From Bacillota bacterium (GTDB taxonomy: Bacteria; Bacillota; Clostridia; Christensenellales; Aristaeellaceae), in the NCBI GenBank assembly GCA_029548395.1, contig JAKPNM010000077.1, positions 1-37,622 of the forward strand: a stretch of DNA of 37,622 bases. Direction: 5' to 3'. The notes beneath the pieces were generated by a model that had not been told where the DNA came from, did no database searches, and saw nothing but the letters and a program-made list of their open reading frames with translations. Both the position numbers and the translations under genes were made by a program. Numbering within the stretch: position 1 is the stretch's first letter; every line of letters starts with the position of its first letter. Shown here in pieces: positions 9,845 through 16,616 of the stretch.

Positions 9845-11380
9845 GTGAACGAGCTGATGAAGGCCCTGTCCGGCAGCCTGATTGACCTGATGATCTACGG
9901 CGCGGTGCTTGTCACCTTTCTGGTGGGGCTGGGCAAATGCGTCTTTCCCCTGCGGCGCGCCGCGCGCGCTTTTCGCCGGGGCATTCACAACCTGGCGGTC
10001 TTTAAGCCCAATGAGACCGGACGGCCGGATTGGCAGGACACCCTGTATCTGGGGCGCCCCATGCAAAAGCAGTGGGCGCGCTTCCTGGCCAACGCCGAGC
10101 AGCTTGACCAGCGCGGGCTGTCCTGTGATGTGGAGGATTACATCAACGACCAGACCGTCCTGCGTGATTTTGCGCACTTCCAGCTGTCCGAGGTGATCCC
10201 GGGCGTGCTGACCAGCCTGGGGATCCTGGGTACCTTCATCGGGCTGATGCGCGGCCTGGGCAATTTGAACCTGGACAGCGCGCAGGCCACCGTGTCCTCC
10301 ATTCACACCATGATCTCCGGCATGACCTTTGCCTATGGGACCTCCATCGCCGGCCTGGTCGGCTCCCTGCTGTTCAACATCTTCTTCCGCTCCGCTCAGG
10401 GCGCGGCCACCGGCGCGATGGATGATTTCAACCATGCTTTTTCCGAGGTGGTCATGCGCAGGCCGCTGGATGAGCATGTGCGGCAAACCTGCTATATGGA
10501 GGACCAGGCCGCTTTTCTCAGCGCCGCCTTTGGCGACATCAGCATGAAGCTGGAGTCCGGCATCGGGCAGGCGGTGGAGCGCTCCTTCGCGCCGATCGGG
10601 CAGAGCATGCAGCATTTCATCCTCTCGGAAACACAGGCGCAGGTGGAGGGGCTCAACCATGTGGTCAACCAGTTTGTCGGGCAGATGAACACCGCCCTGG
10701 GCGGGCAGTTCCTGCAGTTGGGCAAGACGCTCTCCCAGATCAATCAGGCGCAGACTGTCAGCCATGAGTCCCTCAGCGCCACCATGGCAGCCGCCGACAC
10801 CATCCTGGAGAGCATTCAGAAGACCGACCTGGTCACCAAGACCGTCATGGACCGCTTTGACAGCTACATCGGCGAGCTGTCCCGGGCCCAGGCCTCCTCC
10901 GCGCAAATGGCGGAGCAGACCGCGGGCGTCCTCAGGGACATGCACCAGGGTGTCAACACTCAAAATGAGCGCTACCAGGCGCTGGTGGATGCCCAGGCAG
11001 AGCTGGGCCGCATGATGGAGCAGTACGCCGCCTGGTCCGGCCGGGTGCTGGAAGCGGTGGAGAAACAGTCCGATGCCGCTTCCGACCGCGCGCATGAGGT
11101 AGCCAACGAGATGAACCGCTCCGGCAAGCTGCTGTCTGAGAGCTATACCAGCTTTGTGGAGAACATCGCCGCCGGCCTGGGGCGCACCATCGGAATGTTT
11201 GAGGAGAACATGCGCGAGATGACCGGCGCCATGGTGCGCGATTTGGGCGCCGCCATGAACAAGGGCGGCGAGGCGCCTGACCTGAAGCAGTTTGCCCGTG
11301 TGCAGCAGGCCCTCAGCGACATGACCCAGGCGCTTGTGCGTGCGACCGCCGCGGCGGAACGAATGGCGGAGGGGGCCTGA
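9845..11380 (+). CDS. MotA/TolQ/ExbB-family channel with long tail (ZorA-like)
   Basis: The protein has 511 residues with three predicted membrane segments: about 12-33, 118-138 (VIPGVLTSLGILGTFIGL) and 160-181 (TFAYGTSIAGLVGSLLFN). The last two form the MotA/TolQ/ExbB core that carries ions with a MotB/TolR/ExbD-type partner. Thr/Ser residues line both helices, as in proton-driven members. After residue 182 comes a tail of about 330 residues, almost wholly helical and rich in Ala, Gln, Glu, Met and Ser with no further membrane segment. MotA, TolQ and ExbB have no such tail, whereas ZorA of Zorya does. The GTG start has AAAGGCGG 7 bases upstream. The partner gene begins at the last base of this stop codon. 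Family membership is clear; a ZorA-like role is inference. Confidence 0.85.
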   Translation: MNELMKALSGSLIDLMIYGAVLVTFLVGLGKCVFPLRRAARAFRRGIHNLAVFKPNETGRPDWQDTLYLGRPMQKQWARFLANAEQLDQRGLSCDVEDYINDQTVLRDFAHFQLSEVIPGVLTSLGILGTFIGLMRGLGNLNLDSAQATVSSIHTMISGMTFAYGTSIAGLVGSLLFNIFFRSAQGAATGAMDDFNHAFSEVVMRRPLDEHVRQTCYMEDQAAFLSAAFGDISMKLESGIGQAVERSFAPIGQSMQHFILSETQAQVEGLNHVVNQFVGQMNTALGGQFLQLGKTLSQINQAQTVSHESLSATMAAADTILESIQKTDLVTKTVMDRFDSYIGELSRAQASSAQMAEQTAGVLRDMHQGVNTQNERYQALVDAQAELGRMMEQYAAWSGRVLEAVEKQSDAASDRAHEVANEMNRSGKLLSESYTSFVENIAAGLGRTIGMFEENMREMTGAMVRDLGAAMNKGGEAPDLKQFARVQQALSDMTQALVRATAAAERMAEGA

Positions 11381-12354
11381 TGCGTACCGTCAAGGCGCCC
11401 ACGCGCCTGATCTCCAGGGGGGATGGCGGCAGCTACTGGATCTCCTTTTCGGACATGCTCTCGAGCCTGCTTTTGGTATTTATCCTGGCCTTGATGGTCA
11501 GCATCTACCAGTACTTCTCCGTGCTGGACATCAAAACCAGGGAGCTGGAAAACCAGCGCCTGGAGCTGGACCGCGTTCAGATTTCCCTGGTCAAAAAAGA
11601 GGCGGACCTGCAAACCGCGCAGGCCGAGCTCATGGGCAAGGAGGAGGAGGTGCACTCCATCCAAATCCAGCTGCAGCAGCAGGAGGCTGAGCTGCACGCC
11701 GCCCAGACCGCCCTGAAGACCAAGGAGGACGAGCAGGCGCTGCTGCAATTGCAGCTCGTCGCGCAGGAGCAGTCCCTGAATGCCATGCAGCTGGCCATGA
11801 GCCAGCAGCAACAGCAGATCGACGACCTGCTGGGCGTGCGTACGCAGATCATCCAGGAGCTCAGCCGGGCCTTCAGCCAAAGCAGCCTGAACATCAAGGT
11901 CGATAAGGATACCGGCGATATCATGCTGGACAGCAGCCTGCTGTTTGAAAGCGGCGGGGATGTGCTGCTGCCGGAAGGACGGGAGCAGCTGGCGCGCCTG
12001 GTGCCCGTGTACCTTGGCGTGCTGATGCGGCCGGAGTACGAGGCTTATGTGGCTGAGATCGTCATTGAGGGCCATACGGACTCCAGAGGGGGTTACCTGT
12101 TCAATCTCCGGCTGTCCCAGGACCGCGCGCTGGGCGTGGCGAACTATATGCTGCAGCTGCCCGGGCTGAGCAGCCAGCAGGCCCTCAAGCTGCAATCCAT
12201 CCTGACCGCCAAGGGGCGTAGCTATTCCGACCGCATTATCAGGCCTGACGGCACGGAGGATATGGACGCCAGCCGCCGGGTGGAAATCCAGTTCAGGCTG
12301 AAGGATACTGAAATGATCCAGAAGATCAACCAGATCCTGCTGCATGGCCAATGA
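11380..12354 (+). CDS. OmpA/MotB-type peptidoglycan-binding partner (ZorB-like)
   Basis: The protein has 324 residues. A short cytoplasmic N-terminus leads into WISFSDMLSSLLLVFILALM. Asp 25 at the head of the membrane helix matches the ion-binding Asp of MotB and ZorB. Residues about 46-150 form a long Gln/Glu/Leu-rich coiled coil outside the membrane. An OmpA-like domain follows at about 165-315 with the peptidoglycan motif IEGHTDSRGG and the later SRRVEIQF. MotB and ZorB share the helix-plus-OmpA plan, but this length of coiled coil is unusual and may span a thick wall. It overlaps the upstream channel gene by one base and the next gene by four, so the three are translationally coupled. Confidence 0.87.
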   Translation: MRTVKAPTRLISRGDGGSYWISFSDMLSSLLLVFILALMVSIYQYFSVLDIKTRELENQRLELDRVQISLVKKEADLQTAQAELMGKEEEVHSIQIQLQQQEAELHAAQTALKTKEDEQALLQLQLVAQEQSLNAMQLAMSQQQQQIDDLLGVRTQIIQELSRAFSQSSLNIKVDKDTGDIMLDSSLLFESGGDVLLPEGREQLARLVPVYLGVLMRPEYEAYVAEIVIEGHTDSRGGYLFNLRLSQDRALGVANYMLQLPGLSSQQALKLQSILTAKGRSYSDRIIRPDGTEDMDASRRVEIQFRLKDTEMIQKINQILLHGQ

Positions 12355-12857
12355 TGAAAAAGCTTGCCGTCTTCAGTGTCCTGCTCATGGCGCTGGTGGT
12401 GGGCGTCACGCTGTGGGGCTATGCCAATGCCAGGCTGTCGCTGACGGCCCAGGCCGTGCGCGCCCTGCCCCCGGAGGAGTATGGCGCCCGCTTTGCTAGC
12501 CTGAAGCGCCAGCTGGACAGCGGGGCTGTGCGCGGCACGGTGTATGACAAGGCGCTCCGGGGCGGGGAGGATGATTATGTCATCCTGGAATATACCATCT
12601 CCGTTGCCAACCGCGGCCTTGTCGAGGCGCGGATGCTCGAGGCCGTGGTGGTGCCCCTGGCGGGCGATGTGCTGTGCTTTTCCCAGCAGGAGTATGACCG
12701 CCAGGATGTCAACAGCTCCATTGACGTCCAGCCCGGGCGCCAGGTGATGCTGCGCTGTTACCTGCTCACCCGCAGGGACGCGCATGCCGTGAGGGAGATC
12801 CAGGTCAGCTACTATGTCTGGGGCAATCCCTTTATTGTGAAGGTGCGTTACGGCTGA
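12351..12857 (+). CDS. Membrane-anchored protein of the stator-like operon, unknown function
   Basis: The protein has 168 residues. An N-terminal hydrophobic segment (about residues 5-25) follows MMKK, and there is no lipobox and no clear cleavage site, so it is either anchored or secreted. The remaining 140 residues look like a compact alternating-strand domain (YVILEYTISVANRGL, then VQPGRQVMLRCYLLT), possibly an immunoglobulin-like sandwich. I recognise no family. The ATG overlaps the stop of the OmpA-type gene (ATGA) with no good ribosome site of its own, so it depends on coupled translation. That ties it to the stator pair, for example as an extracellular accessory. None of the Zorya effectors (ZorC, ZorD, ZorE) resembles it in size or motif. 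Confidence 0.7.
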   Translation: MMKKLAVFSVLLMALVVGVTLWGYANARLSLTAQAVRALPPEEYGARFASLKRQLDSGAVRGTVYDKALRGGEDDYVILEYTISVANRGLVEARMLEAVVVPLAGDVLCFSQQEYDRQDVNSSIDVQPGRQVMLRCYLLTRRDAHAVREIQVSYYVWGNPFIVKVRYG

Positions 12858-12868
12858 TGCTGTCAGGA

Positions 12869-13750
12869 TCAGCGCCCTATCCCAAAATGCGTTTGTTTTA
12901 AATACGCTATCCACCGGTGATACATGTCAATCAGCGGTCGATCCAGGTATGAAAAGGCCTTTTCTTTGATGTCATCGGGAATGCCGTAGGCGGCTTCGGC
13001 GATGCTGCCCGTGATGGCGGCCAGCGTATCGCTGTCGCCGCCGAGGGAAATGGCGTTTCGAATGGCATCTTCAAAATCCGTGCTTTCAAGAAAAGCGATG
13101 ATGGCCTGCGGGACGGTGCCTTGGCAGCTTACGTCAAAGCTGTAAGCCGGGCGGATTTCATCAAGCGTTTTGCTCAAATCGTAGCCGTGTTCAGTTTCGA
13201 TAAAACGCTTGAGCTTCGTTCTTTGCTCAGGGAAAATCGTGCGTGCCTCAAAGGGATTTTTCAGCGTATGCCAGCCGCCCCAGTTGAAGATGCGGCAAAT
13301 AAAGATTGCGTCTGTTACCGCCAGGGCGCCCCTGATTCCTTCGGGGTGGCTGTGCGTGACCCTGGCTGAAATTATTGCCTTGTTTCTGGCGTTTGCCGGC
13401 CAGAATCCCACACGGTCATAATACCCGAAGCTCATGTTCCATGCGCAGGGGGATACCCTCATTGCGGAGCCGTTGCCCCAGGAGCGATAGGGCTGGCGGT
13501 CGGCTGACTGTATCCAATGAGCAAACTGAGCCCCGTACCCCGCATGGGGATACATCCGCCCCCATTTTTTGTAGGCATCGATGAAATCATCCTCCTCACC
13601 GCCGTTCATGAGGGCTTCCGCGGTGGCGACGGTCATGACGGTATCGTCGGTAAAAGAGCAGTTCCTGCCAAACAGGGGGAAGTCCTTTGTTTTGATGTTG
13701 TTCCGTTCATATATCGAACCTATGATGTCACCGATGATTGCTCCCAGCAT
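12869..13750 (-). CDS. ADP-ribosylglycohydrolase (DraG-like)
   Basis: The product has 293 residues. Family motifs are present in order: GAIIGDIIGS (3-12), FTDDTVMT (33-40) with metal-binding Asp pair, GNGSAMRVSP, THSHPEGIRGA, and GGDSDTLAAITGSIAEA near the C-terminus with the second metal-binding Asp pair. Such enzymes remove ADP-ribose from proteins or small molecules using two Mg ions. The gene is convergent with the stator operon, 11 bp apart, with no terminator seen between. Its base composition looks lower in GC than its neighbours, suggesting more recent acquisition. AAGGAG lies about 12 bases before the ATG. Substrate unknown. Confidence 0.9.
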   Translation of the reverse strand: MLGAIIGDIIGSIYERNNIKTKDFPLFGRNCSFTDDTVMTVATAEALMNGGEEDDFIDAYKKWGRMYPHAGYGAQFAHWIQSADRQPYRSWGNGSAMRVSPCAWNMSFGYYDRVGFWPANARNKAIISARVTHSHPEGIRGALAVTDAIFICRIFNWGGWHTLKNPFEARTIFPEQRTKLKRFIETEHGYDLSKTLDEIRPAYSFDVSCQGTVPQAIIAFLESTDFEDAIRNAISLGGDSDTLAAITGSIAEAAYGIPDDIKEKAFSYLDRPLIDMYHRWIAYLKQTHFGIGR

Positions 13751-13781
13751 GCTTATTATTTTCTCCTTCTTGCCTTTATAT

Positions 13782-13841
13782 CTTTGCGAGTCTGCGCAAA
13801 GCGGCTTTCACCGGCGTGTCCCGACGCAGGGAAAGCCGCTT
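13782..13841 (-). promoter_or_regulatory. Structured region upstream of the ADP-ribosylglycohydrolase gene
   Basis: Two perfect inverted repeats lie end to end. CTTTGCG / CGCAAAG with a 6-base spacer is at 13782-13801, and AAGCGGCTTTC / GAAAGCCGCTT is at 13799-13841. The 21-base interior of the second contains a further GCGT/ACGC pair. They could be an operator plus terminator or an mRNA leader for the minus-strand gene. A TATAAA at 13780-13775 on the minus strand may be its -10. Confidence 0.4.
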
Positions 13842-14016
13842 CAGCCTTTGCCATTGCTGTAAAATCAGGCGCAGTTCCCGGGAATCACACACAGTCTACC
13901 GCCCTTTGAAAAGAAATGCCATACTGGCCTGCGGTTTTTTCTACGACAAAAAGGTCGCGCCGGGCAAGCACACTGATCACACTGATGTTTAAGTCTATGC
14001 ATCAAACAACAAGTTT

Positions 14017-14044
14017 GCGTTCAAACCAACGCGTTCAAACCAAC
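14017..14044. repeat. Tandem 14-bp duplication
   Basis: GCGTTCAAACCAAC occurs twice head to tail (14017-14030 and 14031-14044), immediately upstream of the consensus promoter at 14057. The rest of the gene-free stretch 13842-14056 shows nothing else recognisable. Confidence 0.7.
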
Positions 14045-14056
14045 GTTAAGCGCTGC

Positions 14057-14085
14057 TTGACAAATCCGTCCGGGGCCCCTATGAT
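14057..14085 (+). promoter_or_regulatory. Strong consensus promoter of a non-coding RNA
   Basis: Perfect TTGACA (14057-14062), 17-bp spacer, TATGAT (14080-14085). No start codon with a ribosome site follows for over 300 bases, so it most likely drives an RNA gene starting near 14092. Confidence 0.8.
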
Positions 14086-14091
14086 GGGTAC

Positions 14092-14290
14092 GCAGGGATA
14101 ACCACCTGAAGTGTGCGCCAGTTGACTGTTTTTACCCACATCTTACCTGATGGTACCCGGGTCAGCGGCCTGAGGCCAGGCCCCCGCCTACGCGATCGGG
14201 GAAGGCTGACTGTCGTTGCAGGGAACCGACCTGCTGTACATAGCGGGTGAGAAAATGGTTGACAGCGGCACTTTGGGCTATCCCCTGGGA
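14092..14290 (+). ncRNA. ssrS: Probable 6S RNA
   Basis: The roughly 200-nt transcript predicted from the promoter folds into a closed rod. CAGGGATA (14093-14100) pairs with TATCCCCTG (14279-14287, one bulge), and CCTGAAGTGT (14105-14114) pairs with GCACTTTGGG (14268-14277) counting G-U pairs. An unpaired central zone follows, including a small hairpin in the 3' strand (GCAGG / CCTGC). A terminal stem is built on GTCAGC (14161-14166) with GCTGAC (14205-14210) and a GC-rich inner hairpin. Closing stem, central bubble and terminal stem in about 200 nt is the 6S RNA plan, which mimics an open promoter to bind sigma-A RNA polymerase. The RNA nature is well supported; the 6S assignment rests on architecture, not on a database match. 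Confidence 0.6.
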
Positions 14291-14325
14291 GCGGTTCAGG
14301 CTTGCCTGCCGTCTCTTGTTTTTTT
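14291..14325 (+). terminator. Terminator of the probable 6S RNA
   Basis: GCGG-TT-CAGGC (14291-14301) pairs with GCCTG-CCGT (14304-14312), with a 2-base bulge and G-T pair. A spacer and a run of seven T at 14319-14325 follow. Confidence 0.6.
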
Positions 14326-14414
14326 GTGGTATAAAATGCAACGCGGATCTTCGCGGAAAATGACCATCAGCCGCGTATCCGCTGTGGACAGGATGCGCGG
14401 GAGGGCCTGTGAGA

Positions 14415-15494
14415 ATGAGTGACTGGATGGACACAGCCTGCCTGCCCGCTGACGAACAGGGTATAATCAAAGCGGCGGGGATTCTGGCGTCCGGCGGCCT
14501 GGTGGCCTTTCCCACGGAGACGGTCTATGGCCTGGGCGCCAACGCGCTGGACGCCGGGGCGGTGGCCGCGGTGTTCGCGGCCAAGGGCCGTCCCGGGGAC
14601 AACCCGCTGATCGCGCATGTCACCGATATTGAGCAGGCGCGCGCCTATGGCGAGTGGAACCCCCTCGCCCAGGTGCTGGCGGAGGCTTTCTGGCCCGGTC
14701 CCCTGACATTGATCGTCGGCCGCAAGCCTTCCGTGCCCGCCCGGACCAGCGCCGGGCTGTCCACACTGGCGCTGCGCGCGCCTGATCATCCGACAGCCCA
14801 GGCGCTGATTGCCCGCTGCGGCTTCCCCCTGGCGGCGCCCAGCGCCAATCGCTCCGGCCGGCCCAGCCCCACGCGCGCCAAACATGTGCTGGAGGACCTG
14901 GGCGGTCTCATCCCCCTGGTGCTGGATGGCGGCCCCTGCGCGATCGGGCTGGAATCCACCGTGGTGGACGCGCTGGGCAGCGTACCGGTCATTTTGCGCC
15001 CGGGCGCGGTCACGCCGGAGATGATCGCCATGGTGGCCGGGGAGTGCAGACTGGCCGAATCGGCCATGCGTGCCCTGAGGGCGGATGAGAGCGCGCCCTC
15101 CCCGGGCATGCGGCACAAGCACTACGCTCCGCGCGCCCGGATGAGTCTGGTGCAGGGCAGCCCGGAGGCCGTCCGCGCGGCCTTGCTGGCGCTGTCCGCA
15201 GGCTCCGGGGAACGCACCTGGGTGCTGGCGCTGGACGATGTCCTGGAAGGACACAGCGCAGCCGGCCTCAAGAGCCTGGGACGGGACGCCCGGGGCGCTG
15301 CGCACCGGCTGTTTCACCTGCTGCGCCTGGCGGATGAGGAAGGGGTGGAGCGCATCTACGCGCAGGCGCTGCCCCGGGACGGACTGGGCCTGGCGGTGAT
15401 GAACCGCCTTGTCCGCGCGTCCGGCTTTGATGTGCTGGACGCTGAATCAATATTACACTCCAAACCATTGGAGCAAGAAAGGAAAACAAAATGA
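14415..15494 (+). CDS. Threonylcarbamoyl-AMP synthase, Sua5 type
   Basis: It makes threonylcarbamoyl-AMP from Thr, bicarbonate and ATP, the first step of the t6A37 modification of tRNAs reading ANN codons. The YrdC/TsaC domain is N-terminal (residues about 10-205). It carries FPTETVYGLGANA, KGRPGDNPL with the nucleotide-binding Lys-Arg, and SAPSANRSGRPSPT. A Sua5 domain follows at about 230-350. The 359-residue length is that of two-domain Sua5 proteins rather than short TsaC. GGGAGGG at 14399-14405 is 9 bases from the ATG at 14415 and only 3 from an in-frame GTG at 14409, so I choose the ATG. Its stop overlaps the start of the next gene. No own promoter is obvious beyond a TATAAA at 14330. 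Confidence 0.93.
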   Translation: MSDWMDTACLPADEQGIIKAAGILASGGLVAFPTETVYGLGANALDAGAVAAVFAAKGRPGDNPLIAHVTDIEQARAYGEWNPLAQVLAEAFWPGPLTLIVGRKPSVPARTSAGLSTLALRAPDHPTAQALIARCGFPLAAPSANRSGRPSPTRAKHVLEDLGGLIPLVLDGGPCAIGLESTVVDALGSVPVILRPGAVTPEMIAMVAGECRLAESAMRALRADESAPSPGMRHKHYAPRARMSLVQGSPEAVRAALLALSAGSGERTWVLALDDVLEGHSAAGLKSLGRDARGAAHRLFHLLRLADEEGVERIYAQALPRDGLGLAVMNRLVRASGFDVLDAESILHSKPLEQERKTK

Positions 15495-16531
15495 AAAAAC
15501 TGCTGTCTGTCATGCTGGCTTTTCTCTTGCTGACCAGCCTGACCCTGCCCCTGGCAAGCGCCGAGGAGGAAAAGGTTCTCAACTTTTTTTCCTGGGCAAC
15601 CTACATCGATGACGCCACTGTGGCCCGCTTTACCGAGCAGACCGGCATCCGCGTAAACTACACCACCTTTGCCAGCAACGAGGAGATGCTGCTGAAGATG
15701 ACGATGACCGGGAATGATTACGACGTCATCCTGGCCAGCGACTACGCCATCAACATGCTGCGCAAGGACGGCAAGCTGCTGCCCCTTGACAAGGAAAAGC
15801 TGCCCAATTACGCTAACCTGGACCCGGCCTTCCTGGGGCAGTACTACGACGAGAACAACGAGTACACCGTGCCCTATACCGCGGGCACCCCGCTGATTGT
15901 CTACAACCCCGATCTGGTGGACATCGAGATCACCGGCTACGAGGACCTGTGGAACCCCGCGCTCAAGGACAGCGTGGTCATCATTGACGACGCGCGCAAC
16001 ATTATCGGCATTACGCTCAAGACCCTGGGCTATTCCTTCAACACCACCGATGACGGGCAGCTGGCCCAGGCCCGCGAGAAGCTGATGCAGCTGCGCCCCA
16101 ACATACGCTCCTTCAACTATGACACGCCGCACAACGACTTGATTTCTGGCGAGGTGTCCGTGGGATATATGTTCACGCCCTTTGTGCTGCTGGCCATGGA
16201 CGAGATGCCCAACCTGAAGGTGGTCTACCCCAAGGAGGGCATGGGCTTTGGCATTGACTCCCTGGTGATTTCAGCCAGCGCGCCGCACCCGGACAACGCG
16301 CATGTGCTGCTGAACTTCCTGCTGGATTCCCAGGTGGCGAGCAATACCGCGGCCATGCAGTATTACCTGTCCCCGGTGGCGACCGCCTATGAGTTCATCC
16401 CCGAGTATTTGAGGGACAACCCCGCCATCCGCATCCCGCCGGAGATCCTGGGCGAGACCGAGTTTATCATGGACCTTGGCGAGTACGAGAGCAAGTATCA
16501 GGAGATCTGGGCGGAGTTCAAACTGCAATAA
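15491..16531 (+). CDS. Orphan PotD-like extracellular binding protein
   Basis: The 346-residue protein is a paralogue of the PotD at 4054, sharing length, signal peptide type (MKKLLSVMLAFLL, ending LASA before EEE) and fold landmarks (FFSWATY, VPYTAGT, DDARNIIG, YPKEGMGFGIDS). It has no lipobox Cys. Compared with PotD, the Trp of the WVDS motif is replaced (GFGIDS), the VVWSGDA segment reads GYMFTPF, and the acidic residue of the DxxRD/E helix is Asn. It therefore probably binds something other than spermidine, or binds it differently. The ATG overlaps the sua5 stop (ATGA) with AAAGGA upstream. No ATPase or permease is adjacent, so it may feed the PotABC complex or act as a sensor. Confidence 0.88.
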   Translation: MKKLLSVMLAFLLLTSLTLPLASAEEEKVLNFFSWATYIDDATVARFTEQTGIRVNYTTFASNEEMLLKMTMTGNDYDVILASDYAINMLRKDGKLLPLDKEKLPNYANLDPAFLGQYYDENNEYTVPYTAGTPLIVYNPDLVDIEITGYEDLWNPALKDSVVIIDDARNIIGITLKTLGYSFNTTDDGQLAQAREKLMQLRPNIRSFNYDTPHNDLISGEVSVGYMFTPFVLLAMDEMPNLKVVYPKEGMGFGIDSLVISASAPHPDNAHVLLNFLLDSQVASNTAAMQYYLSPVATAYEFIPEYLRDNPAIRIPPEILGETEFIMDLGEYESKYQEIWAEFKLQ

Positions 16532-16568
16532 AGCTTCCATCAATAGGATGCCCTGAAGGAAACAACAG

Positions 16569-16600
16569 CCCCCGCGCTCGATACCGCGGGGGTGCCGTTT
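16569..16600. terminator. GC-rich hairpin between convergent genes
   Basis: CCCCCGCG (16569-16576) pairs perfectly with CGCGGGGG (16585-16592), followed by a short T-rich stretch on the + strand. It lies between the binding protein and the convergent deacetylase gene. Confidence 0.65.
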
Positions 16601-16616
16601 TCCTGTACGCCTGTGT

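Noticed and set aside
9845..12354. Reading the channel and OmpA genes as flagellar MotA-MotB
   Set aside because: The channel has three rather than four membrane segments and a very long tail, the partner has a long coiled coil, and no flagellar gene is near.
9845..12857. Calling the locus a complete Zorya system
   Set aside because: No ZorC, ZorD (helicase) or ZorE (HNH nuclease) is encoded on either side; hprK and an ADP-ribosylglycohydrolase flank it.
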